Origin: Thermoplasmata archaeon
GTDB taxonomy: Archaea; Thermoplasmatota; Thermoplasmata; Lutacidiplasmatales; UBA184
NCBI GenBank assembly: GCA_022750335.1
Contig: JAKIVX010000003.1
Coordinates: 82,840 to 115,078 of the forward strand
Length of the DNA stretch: 32,239 nucleotides
Direction: 5' to 3'
Below, one piece after another: positions 23,123 to 30,829 of the stretch; position 1 is the stretch's first letter; every line of letters begins with the position of its first letter. Below the pieces are notes generated by a model, which ran no database searches, had not been told where the DNA came from, and saw only the letters and a list, made by a program, of their open reading frames with translations. Position numbers and translations under genes: made by a program.

Positions 23123-23674
23123 CTAGATGTCGGTGTAGGGGGGCACTTGGTCCGGGTGATCCCCCTTCGCGAAGGACCGCATCGCCTCGAGACGTTTTGC
23201 GTCCCGCACGGCCTTCGTCAAGCGGATTGGCTGCGACAGGGACCAGTGGTGCCCGAACGGGTCGACCAAATGTCCGTAACGTTCCCCCCAGTACATGTCG
23301 GCGAGCGGCATGGTGACCTTCGCCCCGGCGTCGACCGCGCGATTCCAGAGCGTCTCCACGTCGGTCGTGTAGATATGCAGGGTCACCGTGGTCGTCTCCA
23401 CCGTGGACGGCGCGGCTCGGTCCGAGCCGCGGAAGACGTCGGAGACCAGCAGGATGGAGTCCCCGATCCGGAGTCGCCCGTGCACGAGCTTTCCTTTGGG
23501 AGTGACCTCGCGGGCGAGCTCCTTCGCCCCGAAGGCCTTCTGGTAGAACTCGAGGGCGGCGACGCCGCCGACGACCGCGAGGGAGGGCGTGACGGTGTGG
23601 AACCCCTTCGGGATCGCCGGACCCGGACGGGAGGCCCCCTTTCGGCCCACGCTCGCGCGACGCGGTTTCGCCAT
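23123..23674 (-). CDS. VOC-superfamily (PhnB/glyoxalase-like) protein
   Basis: A 183-residue protein with a basic, disordered N-terminus (about 1-22) followed by a PhnB-like VOC domain: HTVTPSLAVVGGVAALEFYQKAFGA, then LRIGDSILLVSDV, VTLHIYTTDVETLWNRAVDAGAKV and the typical closing MYWGERYGHLVDPFGHHWSL. VOC proteins are metal-dependent lyases, isomerases or resistance proteins; the substrate is unknown. ATG 23674 is preferred over GTG 23680 because GGGAG lies 7 nt upstream. It has its own TATA box and converges on rmd. Confidence 0.9.
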   Translation of the reverse strand: MAKPRRASVGRKGASRPGPAIPKGFHTVTPSLAVVGGVAALEFYQKAFGAKELAREVTPKGKLVHGRLRIGDSILLVSDVFRGSDRAAPSTVETTTVTLHIYTTDVETLWNRAVDAGAKVTMPLADMYWGERYGHLVDPFGHHWSLSQPIRLTKAVRDAKRLEAMRSFAKGDHPDQVPPYTDI

Positions 23675-23707
23675 GGCCACGCTCCCGCCGCGGTACGGGC
23701 GGGCCCG

Positions 23708-23715
23708 TACATAAC
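23708..23715 (-). promoter_or_regulatory. TATA box of the VOC gene
   Basis: GTTATGTA on the minus strand predicts a start near 23685 and an approximately 11-nt leader containing GGGAG. Confidence 0.5.
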
Positions 23716-23739
23716 GTCCCGAGGTCCGACCGGACGCGG

Positions 23740-24303
23740 TTACTTCTCGAAGCGGTCGTGCTGGGTGTCGGACCCTTCGAGCGCGTTCAACATCGGCAGG
23801 AATTCGCTCGGACCGGTGTAGAGGATCCCGTTGAGGAAGAAGGTCGGCGTGCTCCGCACCCCGTGGACCCGCGCGCTCTCGACGTCCTCCGCCACACGTC
23901 GGGCCGGGGCTCCCGAACGGAGGTCCCGCTCGAACGTGGCCATGTCGAGGGAGATGTGGCTGGCGTACGACTGGAGGTGCTGCGGTTCCAGTTCGTTCTG
24001 GTGGTCGAACAGGCGGTCGTGCATCAGCCAGAACTTCCCCTGCGCGTCTGCAGCCTCGGCGGCTTCAGCCGCCGCCTGGGCATGCGGGTGGATCGTGGTG
24101 AGGGGAAGGTGCCGGAAGACGACACACAGCTTGTCCACGAGCTCCTCCTCGAGCTCCTTCACCGCCCAGCGCGCCTCGGCGCAGGGCTCGGACTCAAAAT
24201 CGGAATACTCGACCACGGAATTCGGGGCGGTGGGGGGACCTCGCAGATGGTCCCGGGCGTGGTCGGGCAGCACACGCGTTGTCGCCGCGTTCGAATTCGG
24301 CAT
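23740..24303 (-). CDS. DsbA-like thioredoxin-fold protein missing the nucleophilic cysteine
   Basis: A 187-residue DsbA/NhaA-C-terminal-like thioredoxin fold. The body matches closely: VVFRHLPLTTIHPHAQAAAEAAEAADAQGKFW (two adjacent parts), RLFDHQNEL and the cis-proline segment STPTFFLNG (P153). At the active site, where DFECPYCG-type sequence is usual, it reads DFESEPCAEA. The first, nucleophilic cysteine is therefore Ser39 or absent, and only C41 remains. It cannot act as a normal CxxC dithiol oxidase; monothiol or non-redox roles are possible. There is no signal peptide, so it is likely cytoplasmic. The ATG at 24303 is about 35 nt from a TATA-like box. Confidence 0.88.
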   Translation of the reverse strand: MPNSNAATTRVLPDHARDHLRGPPTAPNSVVEYSDFESEPCAEARWAVKELEEELVDKLCVVFRHLPLTTIHPHAQAAAEAAEAADAQGKFWLMHDRLFDHQNELEPQHLQSYASHISLDMATFERDLRSGAPARRVAEDVESARVHGVRSTPTFFLNGILYTGPSEFLPMLNALEGSDTQHDRFEK

Positions 24304-24334
24304 GTTCGCACCGGTTGCGAGGACATACGGAGGG

Positions 24335-24342
24335 GATATGGT
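24335..24342 (-). promoter_or_regulatory. TATA-like box of the DsbA-like gene
   Basis: ACCATATC on the minus strand predicts a start near 24312, about 9 nt before ATG 24303. Confidence 0.45.
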
Positions 24343-24382
24343 CGTTCCGCTCGACGGGCCAATCAGTTCGCCCTGACCGCCG

Positions 24383-25750
24383 TCAGAAGGAGAACGTGCG
24401 AATCGCCGGCAGGAGGAGGGAGGCCAGCGCGGCGACCCCGAAGACGAGCGCCACGATCAGCGCGACCGATCGGGGTACAAGTTCCGACGCAAGCACGCCC
24501 ACCACCAGCGCACCGGCCGCGCCCGCCGCGCCCCGGAAGACGTAGAGGTTGCTGGACACCCGGGCGAGCCGGTTCTCGGGGACATAGCCGAGCAGGAAGG
24601 TCCCGCTACCGGCCAGGTACGCACTGAGTCCCGCGCCGGCGAGGAACCAGGTCCCGGCTGCGAGCGGCAGGGACGGTGGGATCACGCCCGTCAGGAACAG
24701 GGCGAGCGCACTGAGCGAAAGGCTGCCCACGATCACCGCGCCGACCCGATGTCGGGGGTTGAAGTGGCCGAGGAGCAGGTCCACCGCCACCCCACCGATG
24801 ACGAACGACGTGAACAGCAGGCCGTAGGCGAGTCCAGGGTCCGAGAAGGAGCGATTCGCGTCGAGCGTGATGAGGACCGCCGGGGCGACCGAGAAGAACC
24901 CGGAGATGGCCCCGAGGAGGCCGAGCTGCAGGAGCGGTCGACCTTCCGGGGTCCCGAGGTACCTCCACCCCTCGACAAATCCGGCGAGGTAGTCGTGTTC
25001 CGAAGCGGGCCCCCCCCTCAGAGGAACGATCGCCGCCAGCAGCGTGGCGGCGACGAGCAACGCGGCATAGAGGAACCCGCTGCCCACGGCGCCCGAGACC
25101 AGGATGAGTCCGGCTCCGGCCGTGTAGCCTCCGACCTGGACGCCGGCGCCCAGGGCACTCCCGAGACCCTGGCCGGCGAACAGTTCGTCCTTGGGGAGGA
25201 GCAGGCGAGGGGCGACCTGGAAGACGGCCCACTCGAAGTCCCACGCCACCGAGAGAACGGCGACGAGGACGAAGAGGAGGGGGAGGTGGAGTTCGCCATG
25301 GGCCGCAGAAAATGCGAGTACGACGGCGGCGACGGCCTGGATCGGGTATCCGATGAGGAAGACCACCCGCTTGTCCGCGGCCCGGTCCACGAGCGGGGCG
25401 GCGAGGAAAGTGCAGGCGTAGATCCCGATCTCGAGAAAGAGGACGAGCCCGACGACCAGGAAGGAACCGGAGTTGAGGTAGGCGATCCAGGGGATCGAGA
25501 TCGCGTACACCGCGTAACCGGTGGAGGAGAAGATCGCCGAAACCTGGTAGAGCAAGAAGCGCCGGTTCCGCAGGACCGACCGGTAGCCACCGCCCGACCT
25601 CGAGGTGGGCCCCGGGATCGGTGCCGCGGACGCTCCCTCTACACGGGACGGCGCGACCAACGCCCCGGCCCCTCGACTGGGGTTCGAAAGGGCCCTTCCG
25701 AGCTCCGCCGGAACGTCCGACATCGGTCCCGCGACCGATCCCCGGTTCAT
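24383..25750 (-). CDS. MFS transporter
   Basis: A 455-residue major facilitator with a ~65-residue hydrophilic N-terminus and about twelve membrane helices, starting near FLLYQVSAIFSSTGYAVYAISIPW. The inter-helix loop LVDRAADKRVVFLIGYP resembles MFS motif A, and GHFNPRHRVGAVIVG is the matching loop of the second half. The arrangement resembles drug/multidrug or macrolide-type exporters; the substrate is unknown. ATG 25750 is chosen because GGGGAG lies 7 nt upstream. Other in-frame starts are GTG 25768 and ATG 25722. It follows pntB by 111 nt without a visible TATA box, so read-through from the transhydrogenase operon is possible. Confidence 0.88.
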   Translation of the reverse strand: MNRGSVAGPMSDVPAELGRALSNPSRGAGALVAPSRVEGASAAPIPGPTSRSGGGYRSVLRNRRFLLYQVSAIFSSTGYAVYAISIPWIAYLNSGSFLVVGLVLFLEIGIYACTFLAAPLVDRAADKRVVFLIGYPIQAVAAVVLAFSAAHGELHLPLLFVLVAVLSVAWDFEWAVFQVAPRLLLPKDELFAGQGLGSALGAGVQVGGYTAGAGLILVSGAVGSGFLYAALLVAATLLAAIVPLRGGPASEHDYLAGFVEGWRYLGTPEGRPLLQLGLLGAISGFFSVAPAVLITLDANRSFSDPGLAYGLLFTSFVIGGVAVDLLLGHFNPRHRVGAVIVGSLSLSALALFLTGVIPPSLPLAAGTWFLAGAGLSAYLAGSGTFLLGYVPENRLARVSSNLYVFRGAAGAAGALVVGVLASELVPRSVALIVALVFGVAALASLLLPAIRTFSF

Positions 25751-25861
25751 AGGCCGGCTCCCCGCCACCGGTGGACCGCGCCCCCTCCACGGGAAACGCC
25801 GAGGGGGCGTTGGGACCCCGACCCACGGAGAGTGGAGACGACTCCGGACGAGCCGGGGGGA

Positions 25862-27253
25862 CTACGACGATTTCTTGAGAGCGGCCACGAGCTTCGCTAC
25901 GACCTGTTGCGCGTCCCCGTAGAGCAGGTGCGTGTTGTCCTTGTAGAACAGATCGTTCTCGATGCCGGCGAAGCCCTTGCCCTGGCCCCGCTTGATGACC
26001 AGGACGTTGTGCGCCTGGTCGACGTCGAGGATCGGCATCCCGAAGAGCGGGCTTCCCTGGCGGTGGGCGGCTGGGTTCACCACGTCGTTCGCCCCGATCA
26101 CGAGGGCGACGTCGACGTTCGGGAACTCGGAGTTGATCTCGTCCCGGTCGAACAGCTTGTCGTAGGAGATCCCGGCTTCGGCGAGGAGGACGTTCATGTG
26201 GCCGGGCATCCGGCCCGCAACCGGGTGGATCGCATACTTGACCGTCACTCCCTTCGCCTCGAGCAGATCGGCGAGTTCCTTCACTTTCTGCTGCGCCTGG
26301 GCGACGGCCATCCCGTACCCGGGAACGATGATCACCTCGTTCGCGTACGCCATCATCACGGCCGCGTCGTCGGCCTCCATCGGCTTCATGGAGCCCGCCA
26401 TCGTCCGGCCGGTCTCCTCCGTCGCCCCGAAGGCGCCGAAGAGGACGTTGCCGACCGAGCGGTTCATCGCCTTGGCCATGAGGAGGGTGAGGAGCGAGCC
26501 CGCCGCGCCGACCAGCGTCCCTGCCACCACGAGGGCGTATCCGGCGTCGCCGAGGGGCCCGTTGACGAGGGCGAAGCCATCCAGGGCGACCGCGATCCCC
26601 GTGAAGGCGTTGAAGAGGCTGATGACGACCGGCATGTCGGCCCCGCCGATCGGGAGCGCGAACAGGAACCCGAAGAGGATCATCAGCAGGAAGAACGGCA
26701 GCAGCCAGAACGCCTGGACCGAGTAGGCGGCGTAGCCCCCGAACGCGACGCCGATCACGAGCACGGCCAGGTTCACCGGCTGCTGGCCGGGGAACACGAT
26801 GGGTTTCGAGCGGAGCCAGCCCTGCAGCTTCAGGAAGGCGATGATGCTGCCCGCGATCGAGACCGACCCGATGACTGCGCCGGCGAGACTGAGGCCCGCG
26901 GTGACCGGATTCCCGAGCGAGACCAGGAGCTCGACCGCCGCGATCGCACCGGCGGCGCCGCCGCCCATCCCGTTGAAGATCGCGACCATCTGCGGCATCG
27001 CGGTCATCTGGACCACACGGGCCCAGTACCATCCGGCGAGTCCCCCGACGAATACGCCGAGCGCGATGAGGGCGAAGTTCGACTCGCCCGGCAGGAGAAC
27101 GCTGACCGCGACCGCGATGAACATCGCGACGCCGGCGAGCATGATCCCTCGCCGCGCGGTCGCGGGGGAGCTCATCGACCGGAGGCCGAGGATGAAGACG
27201 AGGATCGCGACGACGTAGACGCCGTCGACGAGGGGGGTTTGCCAGGCGATCAT
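25862..27253 (-). CDS. pntB: Proton-translocating NAD(P) transhydrogenase, beta subunit
   Basis: A 463-residue PntB. The N-terminal ~270 residues hold about eight or nine membrane helices (domain II part), including FNGMGGGAAGAIAAVELL. The C-terminal ~180 residues form the NADP(H)-binding domain III: VIIVPGYGMAVAQAQ, YAIHPVAGRMPGHMNVLLAEA, VALVIGANDVVNPAA and KRGQGKGFAGIENDLFY. The complex couples hydride transfer between NADH and NADP+ to proton movement across the membrane. Its ATG overlaps the stop of the alpha2 gene (ATGA). Confidence 0.96.
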   Translation of the reverse strand: MIAWQTPLVDGVYVVAILVFILGLRSMSSPATARRGIMLAGVAMFIAVAVSVLLPGESNFALIALGVFVGGLAGWYWARVVQMTAMPQMVAIFNGMGGGAAGAIAAVELLVSLGNPVTAGLSLAGAVIGSVSIAGSIIAFLKLQGWLRSKPIVFPGQQPVNLAVLVIGVAFGGYAAYSVQAFWLLPFFLLMILFGFLFALPIGGADMPVVISLFNAFTGIAVALDGFALVNGPLGDAGYALVVAGTLVGAAGSLLTLLMAKAMNRSVGNVLFGAFGATEETGRTMAGSMKPMEADDAAVMMAYANEVIIVPGYGMAVAQAQQKVKELADLLEAKGVTVKYAIHPVAGRMPGHMNVLLAEAGISYDKLFDRDEINSEFPNVDVALVIGANDVVNPAAHRQGSPLFGMPILDVDQAHNVLVIKRGQGKGFAGIENDLFYKDNTHLLYGDAQQVVAKLVAALKKSS

Positions 27254-27552
27254 GGCGGCCCGGCCTTCTTCTTCGAGCGGTCGAACATCGCGAGGATCCG
27301 CTCCGTCACGACATACCCGCCGGTCACGTTCATCGCGCCCATGATCACGGCGACGAGGCCGATCGCCTCTTCGAGCGGGGTCGTCGCGAGGCCGAGGACG
27401 ACGATCCCTCCGACCAGGACGATCCCGTGGATGAAGTTCGACCCCGACATGAGGGGGGTATGGAGGAGGACCGGGACACGGCTGATGACCTCGTAGCCGA
27501 CGAACGCCGAGAGGATGCCGATGAAGAGGGCCGTCCAGAGATCCGCCGACAC
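27250..27552 (-). CDS. pntAB: NAD(P) transhydrogenase alpha2 subunit (membrane part)
   Basis: A 100-residue membrane subunit with about three helices (FIGILSAFVGYEVISRV, then FIHGIVLVGGIVVLG, and EAIGLVAVIMGAMNVTGGYVVT). It corresponds to the C-terminal membrane segment of fused PntA and is a separate gene here, as in Rhodospirillum rubrum. The start is GTG 27552, with GAGGT 8 nt upstream overlapping the end of pntAA; the stop of pntAA lies 9 nt away. Confidence 0.94.
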   Translation of the reverse strand: MSADLWTALFIGILSAFVGYEVISRVPVLLHTPLMSGSNFIHGIVLVGGIVVLGLATTPLEEAIGLVAVIMGAMNVTGGYVVTERILAMFDRSKKKAGPP

Positions 27553-27561
27553 GTTGCTACC

Positions 27562-28713
27562 TCACTTCCCGGCGGCGAGCGCATCCCGCGTGGGGGCGTG
27601 CACGACCTCGCCGTTCCGGGTCAACAGACTCGCGGCCAGGATCTCGTCGGTGTAGTCCGTGACGAGTCCTCCCGTCGGTGCGACCAAGAGCTTCAGGAAG
27701 GCCTCGACGTTCTTCGCGAACATCTGGCTCGCATGGAACGGTAGTTGGCTCGGCAGGTTTAGCGGGCCGACGATCCGCACCCCACTCACCTCGATCTCGG
27801 TCCCGGGTTGGGTCAGTTCCACATTCCCGCCCGATTCGGCCGCGAGGTCGATGATGACCGCGCCCGGCCGCATCCGCGCGACCATCTCCTTTCGGACGAG
27901 GAGCGGCGCGCGCCGGCCGGGAATATTGGCGGTCGTGATGACGATATCCGCCTCCGCGACCGCCTTGGCGAGCATCTCGGCTTCCTGCTTCTTCTCGTCC
28001 TCGGTCAGTTCCCGCGCGTAGCCGCCCGTACCTTCCGCGTTGATCTGGAGCTCGAGGAAGCGCGCCCCCAAGCTCCGCACCTGTTCTCCCGCCGCTCGAC
28101 GTACATCGTACGCCTCTACGATCGCGCCGAGTCGTTTCGAGGTCGCGATCGCCATGAGGCCGGCGACACCGGCACCGAGGATCAGGACCCGGGCCGGGCG
28201 GACCGTTCCCGCGGCAGTCGTCAGCATCGGTAGGAACTTCGGGCACAGGTCGGCTCCGATGAGGGCCGCCCGATACCCGGCGACCGTGGCCTGGGAGGAG
28301 AGGACATCCATGCTCTGGGCCCGGGTGATCCGGGGGAGGAGCTCGAGTGCGAACGAAGTGACCTTCTGGTCGCGCAGCTTCGCGACCTTGTCGAGGTTCC
28401 GGTTGGCGTTCATGATCGCGACCACGACCGTGCCGGGCCGCAGGCCCGCAGACTCCTCGATCGTCGGGATCTGGATCTTGACGAGCACGTCGGCGCCGGC
28501 GAGCGCCGTCGCTCGGTCCGGCTCAACCTTGGCCCCGGCTAGAGCGTAGGCCGCATCGGGATACCGGGAGGCCTCCCCGGCTCCGGACTGAACTGTGACC
28601 TCGAGGCCGGCCTTGACCATCCGAGGCACGACCTCGGGAGTGAGGGCCACCCGAGCCTCGCCCGGGGCGACCTCCTTTAGAACCGACACACGAACCGGCA
28701 CGGGAACCGGCAC
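27562..28713 (-). CDS. pntAA: NAD(P) transhydrogenase alpha1 subunit (NAD-binding)
   Basis: A 383-residue soluble domain I, related to alanine dehydrogenase. Conserved segments are VLKEVAPGEARVALTPE, the Rossmann motif LILGAGVAGLMAIATSKRLGA with acidic residue in EAYDVR, RAQSMDVLSSQATVAGYRAA, and RPGAVIIDLAAESGGNVELT. Three in-frame GTG codons (28713, 28701, 28689) lie within a short GTGCCGGTT-type repeat, so the exact start is open. The TATA box at 28731-28738 fits a leaderless start at 28713 or slightly downstream. It is the first gene of the pntAA-pntAB-pntB operon. Confidence 0.94.
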   Translation of the reverse strand: MPVPVPVRVSVLKEVAPGEARVALTPEVVPRMVKAGLEVTVQSGAGEASRYPDAAYALAGAKVEPDRATALAGADVLVKIQIPTIEESAGLRPGTVVVAIMNANRNLDKVAKLRDQKVTSFALELLPRITRAQSMDVLSSQATVAGYRAALIGADLCPKFLPMLTTAAGTVRPARVLILGAGVAGLMAIATSKRLGAIVEAYDVRRAAGEQVRSLGARFLELQINAEGTGGYARELTEDEKKQEAEMLAKAVAEADIVITTANIPGRRAPLLVRKEMVARMRPGAVIIDLAAESGGNVELTQPGTEIEVSGVRIVGPLNLPSQLPFHASQMFAKNVEAFLKLLVAPTGGLVTDYTDEILAASLLTRNGEVVHAPTRDALAAGK

Positions 28714-28730
28714 GAGTCGAACCGGACGAG

Positions 28731-28738
28731 ATTATACC
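28731..28738 (-). promoter_or_regulatory. TATA box of the transhydrogenase operon
   Basis: GGTATAAT on the minus strand lies 18-25 nt upstream of GTG 28713, so a leaderless transcript is expected. It is in the divergent region shared with the DNA methyltransferase gene. Confidence 0.65.
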
Positions 28739-28811
28739 CTTGATGCTCGCCGGCCGATCGCTCGCGTTCTTCCGATGGCCGGCTGGAGGAAGCACATTCC
28801 GGTCCCCGCCG

Positions 28812-28819
28812 GAGATATC
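28812..28819 (+). promoter_or_regulatory. TATA-like box of the DNA methyltransferase gene
   Basis: GAGATATC is centred about 36 nt before ATG 28851, which would give an approximately 9-nt leader. It helps select ATG 28851 over in-frame starts at 28740-28743. Confidence 0.45.
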
Positions 28820-28850
28820 CTCATCAATCGGGTATCAGTCCCCGCGCCGG

Positions 28851-29735
28851 ATGGCGGAGACTCGGCGCCGGGCGCGACCGCCCGATTGGCGGGACCGGAT
28901 CATCCAAGGCGACGCGCGGGAGGTCCTCGCGGGTCTCCCGGACGAGTCGGTTCATCTCGCCATCACCAGTCCGCCCTACAACCTTCGCATCGCCTACCAG
29001 ACCTACGGGGACGACCTCCCGCCCGAGGAGTACCTACGCTGGTTGAGAGAGGTCTGGGCGACCCTGCACCGGGTCCTCGTCCCGGGAGGCCGGTTCGTGC
29101 TCAACGTGGCCCCAACTTCGATCAAGGACTTCCGCCCCATCCACCACGACCTCTCCCGGGACCTCCGCGGCCTCGGCTACATCATGCGGACCGAGATCAT
29201 CTGGTACAAGCAAACGATGGGCCGTCGCACGGCGTGGGGCAGCTGGAGGAGTCCCTCCAACCCGCACATCATTCCGTCGTGGGAGTACGTGCTCGTCTTC
29301 TCGAAAGGTCAGTGGAAGCTCGAAGGGGACCGGGCCGCCGTGGACATTACCGCCCGCGAGTTCGAGAAGTTCTCGGACGGGTTCTGGCACATCCCGCCCG
29401 AGCGAAAGCGACACGGGCATCCGGCACCGTTCCCGGAGGAGCTCATCGAGCGCCTCGTGAAATTCTACAGCTATCGGGAGAACGTCGTCCTCGACATGTT
29501 CGGCGGGACGGGCACGGTGGCCGCCGTGGCACGTCGCCTCGGGCGCCACTACCTCCAGGTCGACGCCTCGGCCGAGTACTGCCAACAAGCGGCCGAACGA
29601 GTCGCCCGGGCCGTGCCTCCCCCCGGGGTGGCGGTTCCGCCCCCCCGTCTCGAGCTCCGCCCCGCCGACTCCGTCCCTCCTGCGCCCCCGCCGGTCCTGC
29701 CCGCTTCGCGAACCCGCAGCCGTTCGAGCCGGTGA
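28851..29735 (+). CDS. Beta-class DNA methyltransferase (TSPPY type)
   Basis: A 294-residue SAM-dependent DNA methyltransferase. Catalytic motif IV TSPPYN (39-44) comes before the SAM-binding motif I VVLDMFGGTGTVA (212-224), the beta-class order. TSPPY is most often found in N4-cytosine enzymes but also occurs in N6-adenine ones. RIIQGDAREVLAGLPDESVHLAI and IIWYKQTMG are family-typical. The tail after about residue 250 is proline- and serine-rich. No restriction endonuclease gene is adjacent, so it appears to be an orphan. The target site cannot be read from the sequence. Confidence 0.9.
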   Translation: MAETRRRARPPDWRDRIIQGDAREVLAGLPDESVHLAITSPPYNLRIAYQTYGDDLPPEEYLRWLREVWATLHRVLVPGGRFVLNVAPTSIKDFRPIHHDLSRDLRGLGYIMRTEIIWYKQTMGRRTAWGSWRSPSNPHIIPSWEYVLVFSKGQWKLEGDRAAVDITAREFEKFSDGFWHIPPERKRHGHPAPFPEELIERLVKFYSYRENVVLDMFGGTGTVAAVARRLGRHYLQVDASAEYCQQAAERVARAVPPPGVAVPPPRLELRPADSVPPAPPPVLPASRTRSRSSR

Positions 29736-29775
29736 ACTTGGAAATTCTAGGTTTCGGCCGATCCCCGTCCCAGCG

Positions 29776-30822
29776 CTACGCGGTCGTGGAGAGATGCGAC
29801 GGACGTCGGGCCGTCCGCACTCGGCGGGCGAGCGCGGGGGCGACGCAGTAGGCGAGACCGTAGGCTTCCGCGGCCCAGACGTCGAGGCGGATCGATCTCT
29901 CGGACGGGTGCCGCCCCAGGAACCGCAGATATTCCGCTGAGAGGCGCGCCACCGCGCCGCGCGTGTCCCGCGCCCCGATCTGGTCCATCACGCGACCGGC
30001 CCGGAACATTCTCTCGTAATGGAGGGCCCCTTCCCCGAGCCATGCCGCGAGCTCGTTGTGTCCCGACGAGGCGGCCAGCTCCGCCCCCTCACGGTGACAA
30101 CGCGACGCCTCCGCCAGCCACGCAACGCGATGCGTCACGTTGCCGCCGTAGTACCGGTACCGGGTGAGCCGACGGTCGTCGAAAAAGAGCGCGGAGGTTC
30201 CCAGTGCGCCGGCGAGAAAGAGAGTGAGGTCCGGCAGCTGCGTCCGAGCGAAGAGATCGACCGTGGGCCCGTCGAACAGGCTGCGACGGAGCGCCATCGT
30301 GCTCGAATTGAAGGTCGAGCGGGTCGTGCGGAAGGCGAACGTCACCAACTCCGACCGGTCGTCGGCCGCACGCAGGACCGGGCCGCTCGCGTCGAGCGCC
30401 GGGTCGATCTCGAGAGGACGCCATCGATCGATGGGGATGGGCCGGTCCTCGGCGTCGATGACCCGGACCCGGTTCCGGTAGAACCCGACCTCGGGGTGGT
30501 CGTGGAACACCTCGAGTACGCGGGCCAGCCGGCCCGGCTCGAACTCGTCGTCGTCGTCGAGGAACGTCAGGAGCGGGGCGTGCGTCGCGCGAACGGCCCG
30601 ACCCAGCCAGGTCCCGATGCGCGGGTCTGCGTCGAGGTGGGAGGCGATCCCCTCCCGCGCGAGCTCGGTGTCGATGACCGCGTCCGAGAAGTCCTTGGTC
30701 ACGAAGATCTCATACCGGTCGCGCGCGATCCCCTGGGCCAGGACCGAGCGGACGGCCCGAAGGAGGTAGTCCTTCCGTCCGTACGCCCCGATGACGACCG
30801 CGATCTCCGGAGGGTCCCCCAC
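29776..30822 (-). CDS. Family 2 glycosyltransferase
   Basis: A 348-residue GT2 enzyme. The N-terminal GT-A fold begins IAVVIGAYGRKDYLLRAVRS, with VTKDFSDA and an acidic metal-binding cluster LTFLDDDDEF (86-94). The C-terminal half is helical, with an arginine-rich end. The sugar and acceptor are unknown; cell-surface glycan synthesis is likely. The start is GTG 30822, 7 nt after the exonuclease stop, with a G-rich ribosome-binding region just before it; it is therefore cotranscribed with the exonuclease. Confidence 0.85.
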   Translation of the reverse strand: MGDPPEIAVVIGAYGRKDYLLRAVRSVLAQGIARDRYEIFVTKDFSDAVIDTELAREGIASHLDADPRIGTWLGRAVRATHAPLLTFLDDDDEFEPGRLARVLEVFHDHPEVGFYRNRVRVIDAEDRPIPIDRWRPLEIDPALDASGPVLRAADDRSELVTFAFRTTRSTFNSSTMALRRSLFDGPTVDLFARTQLPDLTLFLAGALGTSALFFDDRRLTRYRYYGGNVTHRVAWLAEASRCHREGAELAASSGHNELAAWLGEGALHYERMFRAGRVMDQIGARDTRGAVARLSAEYLRFLGRHPSERSIRLDVWAAEAYGLAYCVAPALARRVRTARRPSHLSTTA

Positions 30823-30829
30823 GCGACGC

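Noticed and set aside
24606-27496. Long open frames on both strands (over 800 codons) across the MFS and pntB genes
   Set aside because: They are out of frame with, or antisense to, clear MFS and PntB domains; composition is charged and repetitive with no fold signature.
28740-28850. N-terminal extension of the methyltransferase from 28740-28743
   Set aside because: The extension is not family-like, lies almost directly on the divergent TATA box, and ATG 28851 fits the second TATA-like box and the motif IV position.
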